This document shows positions 62,402 to 64,000 of a stretch of DNA of 64,000 nucleotides, in pieces. Each line of letters starts with the position of its first letter. Position 1 is the stretch's first letter. The notes beneath the pieces are model-generated. The model was not told where the DNA came from, did no database searches, and worked only from the letters and a program-made list of their open reading frames with translations. The stretch comes from Variovorax atrisoli 110B (GTDB taxonomy: Bacteria; Pseudomonadota; Gammaproteobacteria; Burkholderiales; Burkholderiaceae_C), in contig NZ_KB907470.1 in assembly GCF_000382045.1 (NCBI RefSeq), forward strand, positions 1 to 64,000. The letters are read 5' to 3'. Position numbers and translations under genes: made by a program.

Positions 62402-62521
62402 CCCCCAAGAGGGGCGAGGTGCCCCGCCGACGATCCGGATGCCGCAGACCGGCCCCGTCCGCGCTTCCGGATCGTCACCACCGGGTAAACCCTAGGCGCC
62501 CGGCGGTGTCAGACTCGGCGC

Positions 62522-63940
62522 ATGAACGACAACGCCCAGCCCGTCGCGGCCTCGGAAGGCGCCTCCAGGCGCATCGCGCTCACGGTGGCGGCCGCCTTCT
62601 TCATGGAGACGCTGGACGCCACCGTCATCGTCACGGCGCTGCCGGCGATCGGGGCGGCCTTCGGCATCGGTGCGCTGGACGCGAGCCTGGGCGTGACGGT
62701 CTACCTGATCGCGATGGCCGCGCTGGTGCCGGCCGCTGGCTGGTGCGCGGGCCGCTTCGGCGCGCGACGGGTGTTCGCGCTGGCGGTCGGGGCCTTCACC
62801 CTCGCCTCGCTGGCCTGCGGGCTCGCGCCGAGTTTCGAATTCTTCGTCGCGGCGCGCGTGCTGCAGGGCACGGCCGCGGCCTTCATGTCGCCGGTGGGCC
62901 GGCTGGTGGTGCTGCGCGAAACGCCGAAGCACCGGCTGATCGAGGCCATCGGCACCATCACCTGGCCGGCGCTCATCGCTCCGGTGATCGGGCCGCCGCT
63001 GGGCGGGCTGATCGCCACGCATGCGTCGTGGCGCTGGATCTTCCTGCTGAACGTGCCGCTGGGACTCGTCGGCCTGTGGCTGATCATGCGGCTCTTTCCA
63101 CGCCGGGCCGACGCGGCGCCGGCGCGCTTCGACGCTGCCGGCTTCGTGCTCACCGCCATCGCGCTGGCCGCGCTGGTCGAAGGCCTCACGCGGCTGGGCG
63201 GGCCGCACCCGGGCTCGGCCTTCACGCTCGGCCTGCTGGCCGCAGGCGTGGCGGCCGCCATCGCCGCGGTGCGCCACGCGCGGCACGCGGCGGCGCCCCT
63301 GCTCGACCTTCGTGCGCTGGCGGTGCCAACCTATGCGCTGGCCACGGCGACCGCGGGCTTCGTCTCGCGGGTCGCGATCAACGCCTCGCCCTTCCTGCTG
63401 CCGCTGATGTTCCAGATCGGCTTCGGCATGAGCGCTTTCCAGGCCGGCTCGATGCTGCTGGTCTACATGGCCGGCAACCTCGTGATGAAGAGCGCCACCA
63501 CGGCGGTGCTGCGGCGCTTCGGCTTTCGCCGCGTGCTGACGGTGAACGGCGCGATCTGCGCCGCCACGCTCTTCGGCTGCGGGCTGCTGTCGCCGGGCGA
63601 CCCGCTGCCGTGGATGTGCGTGCTGCTCTTCGTGGCGGGCATGGCGCGCTCGATGAACTTCACCGCCATCGGCACTCTGGCCTTCGCCGATGTGCCCGAC
63701 GAGACCCGCGCGGGCGCCAGCACGCTCGGCACCATGCTGCAGCAGGTGTCGCTCGCGCTCGGCGTGGCCCTGGGCGCGATGGTGCTCGGCGCCTCGCAGG
63801 CGTTGCGCGGCGCGCCCGCGGTGGAGCTCGCCGACTTTCGCCATGCCTGGTACGTGGTCGGCCTGCTGATGGCCATCGCGGCGCTGATGACGCTGCGGCT
63901 CGACCGCCATGCCGGCGTGGCGGTGTCGCGCAGGGCGTGA
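62522..63940 (+). CDS. MFS drug-efflux-type transporter (DHA2-like)
   Basis: The product is 472 aa. The N-terminus has the DHA2/EmrB-like motif METLDATVIVTALPAI, motif A as AGRFGARRVFALAV, motif B ARVLQGTAAAFMSPVGRLVVLR, and motif C GTITWPALIAPVIGPPLGG. Thirteen to fourteen hydrophobic segments are visible, which fits the 14-helix DHA2 family. It should expel a lipophilic or cationic compound by proton exchange. It is divergent from dctA across a 248-bp gap that also holds the dctA control region. The substrate is unknown. Confidence 0.92.
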   Translation: MNDNAQPVAASEGASRRIALTVAAAFFMETLDATVIVTALPAIGAAFGIGALDASLGVTVYLIAMAALVPAAGWCAGRFGARRVFALAVGAFTLASLACGLAPSFEFFVAARVLQGTAAAFMSPVGRLVVLRETPKHRLIEAIGTITWPALIAPVIGPPLGGLIATHASWRWIFLLNVPLGLVGLWLIMRLFPRRADAAPARFDAAGFVLTAIALAALVEGLTRLGGPHPGSAFTLGLLAAGVAAAIAAVRHARHAAAPLLDLRALAVPTYALATATAGFVSRVAINASPFLLPLMFQIGFGMSAFQAGSMLLVYMAGNLVMKSATTAVLRRFGFRRVLTVNGAICAATLFGCGLLSPGDPLPWMCVLLFVAGMARSMNFTAIGTLAFADVPDETRAGASTLGTMLQQVSLALGVALGAMVLGASQALRGAPAVELADFRHAWYVVGLLMAIAALMTLRLDRHAGVAVSRRA

Positions 63941-63989
63941 GAACATCGTCCGACTCTTTTCTGCCACTTCGTTTCCGGAGACATCTTCC

Positions 63990-64000
63990 ATGCCATTGCA
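63990..64000 (+). CDS. Start of a further gene, cut by the window edge
   Basis: An ATG at 63990 follows a good GGAG about 9 nt upstream (63977-63980). Only three codons (MPL) and part of a fourth are inside the window, so the product cannot be identified. Confidence 0.4.

Overview
The window is a GC-rich, gene-dense stretch of proteobacterial chromosome. Gene content fits a betaproteobacterium of the Burkholderiales, most likely a Comamonadaceae member close to Variovorax. The grounds are the Rep-type helicase, hemE next to priA, a CitA/TcuC-like MHS symporter, a co-directional dctA-dctB-dctD block, and tandem GC-rich intergenic hairpins of a kind I associate with that family. The genus is an inference from gene style, not from a marker gene. 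I see no rRNA, tRNA, CRISPR array, insertion sequence or prophage.

Layout. 1-17.4 kb is core and accessory metabolism: a LysR regulator divergent from a zinc-independent alcohol dehydrogenase-like reductase, a GNAT acetyltransferase, a sorbosone-dehydrogenase-type lipoprotein, an AlaX-type editing protein, DsbD with a secreted redoxin, a methyltransferase, a citrate/tricarballylate-type symporter, a TPM-domain protein, an ALDH plus epoxide-hydrolase-like pair, and a second LysR gene divergent from an SDR gene. 16.4-27.2 kb is housekeeping: hemE, a 390-bp AT-richer gap with two perfect DnaA boxes, priA, an AEC transporter, rep, a lipoprotein, pldA and nadE.

27.2-57.6 kb is the most striking part and looks like one surface-adhesion module. 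It encodes a 6171-residue BapA/LapA-like adhesin with an N-terminal retention-like prefix, 20 Ig-like repeats of 82 aa, about 31 repeats of about 100 aa, a calcium-loop FG-GAP/VCBS-like region and a type I secretion signal. On the same strand follow a tryptophan-halogenase-family flavoprotein, a TolC-like channel, a LapB-like ABC exporter, an HlyD-like adaptor and a TPR protein with a glycosyltransferase-like domain. From the halogenase to the adaptor the genes overlap one another. Upstream lie an OmpR-type regulator with a degenerate receiver, then a 7TMR-DISM histidine kinase divergent from a normal response regulator. The two possible tailoring enzymes in the export operon suggest that the adhesin, or a small molecule linked to it, is modified. 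That is inference.

57.6-62.4 kb is a C4-dicarboxylate uptake system, dctA-dctB-dctD, with a good sigma-54 promoter and an upstream palindrome in front of dctA. The last gene is a drug-efflux-type MFS transporter, and a further gene starts at the right edge.
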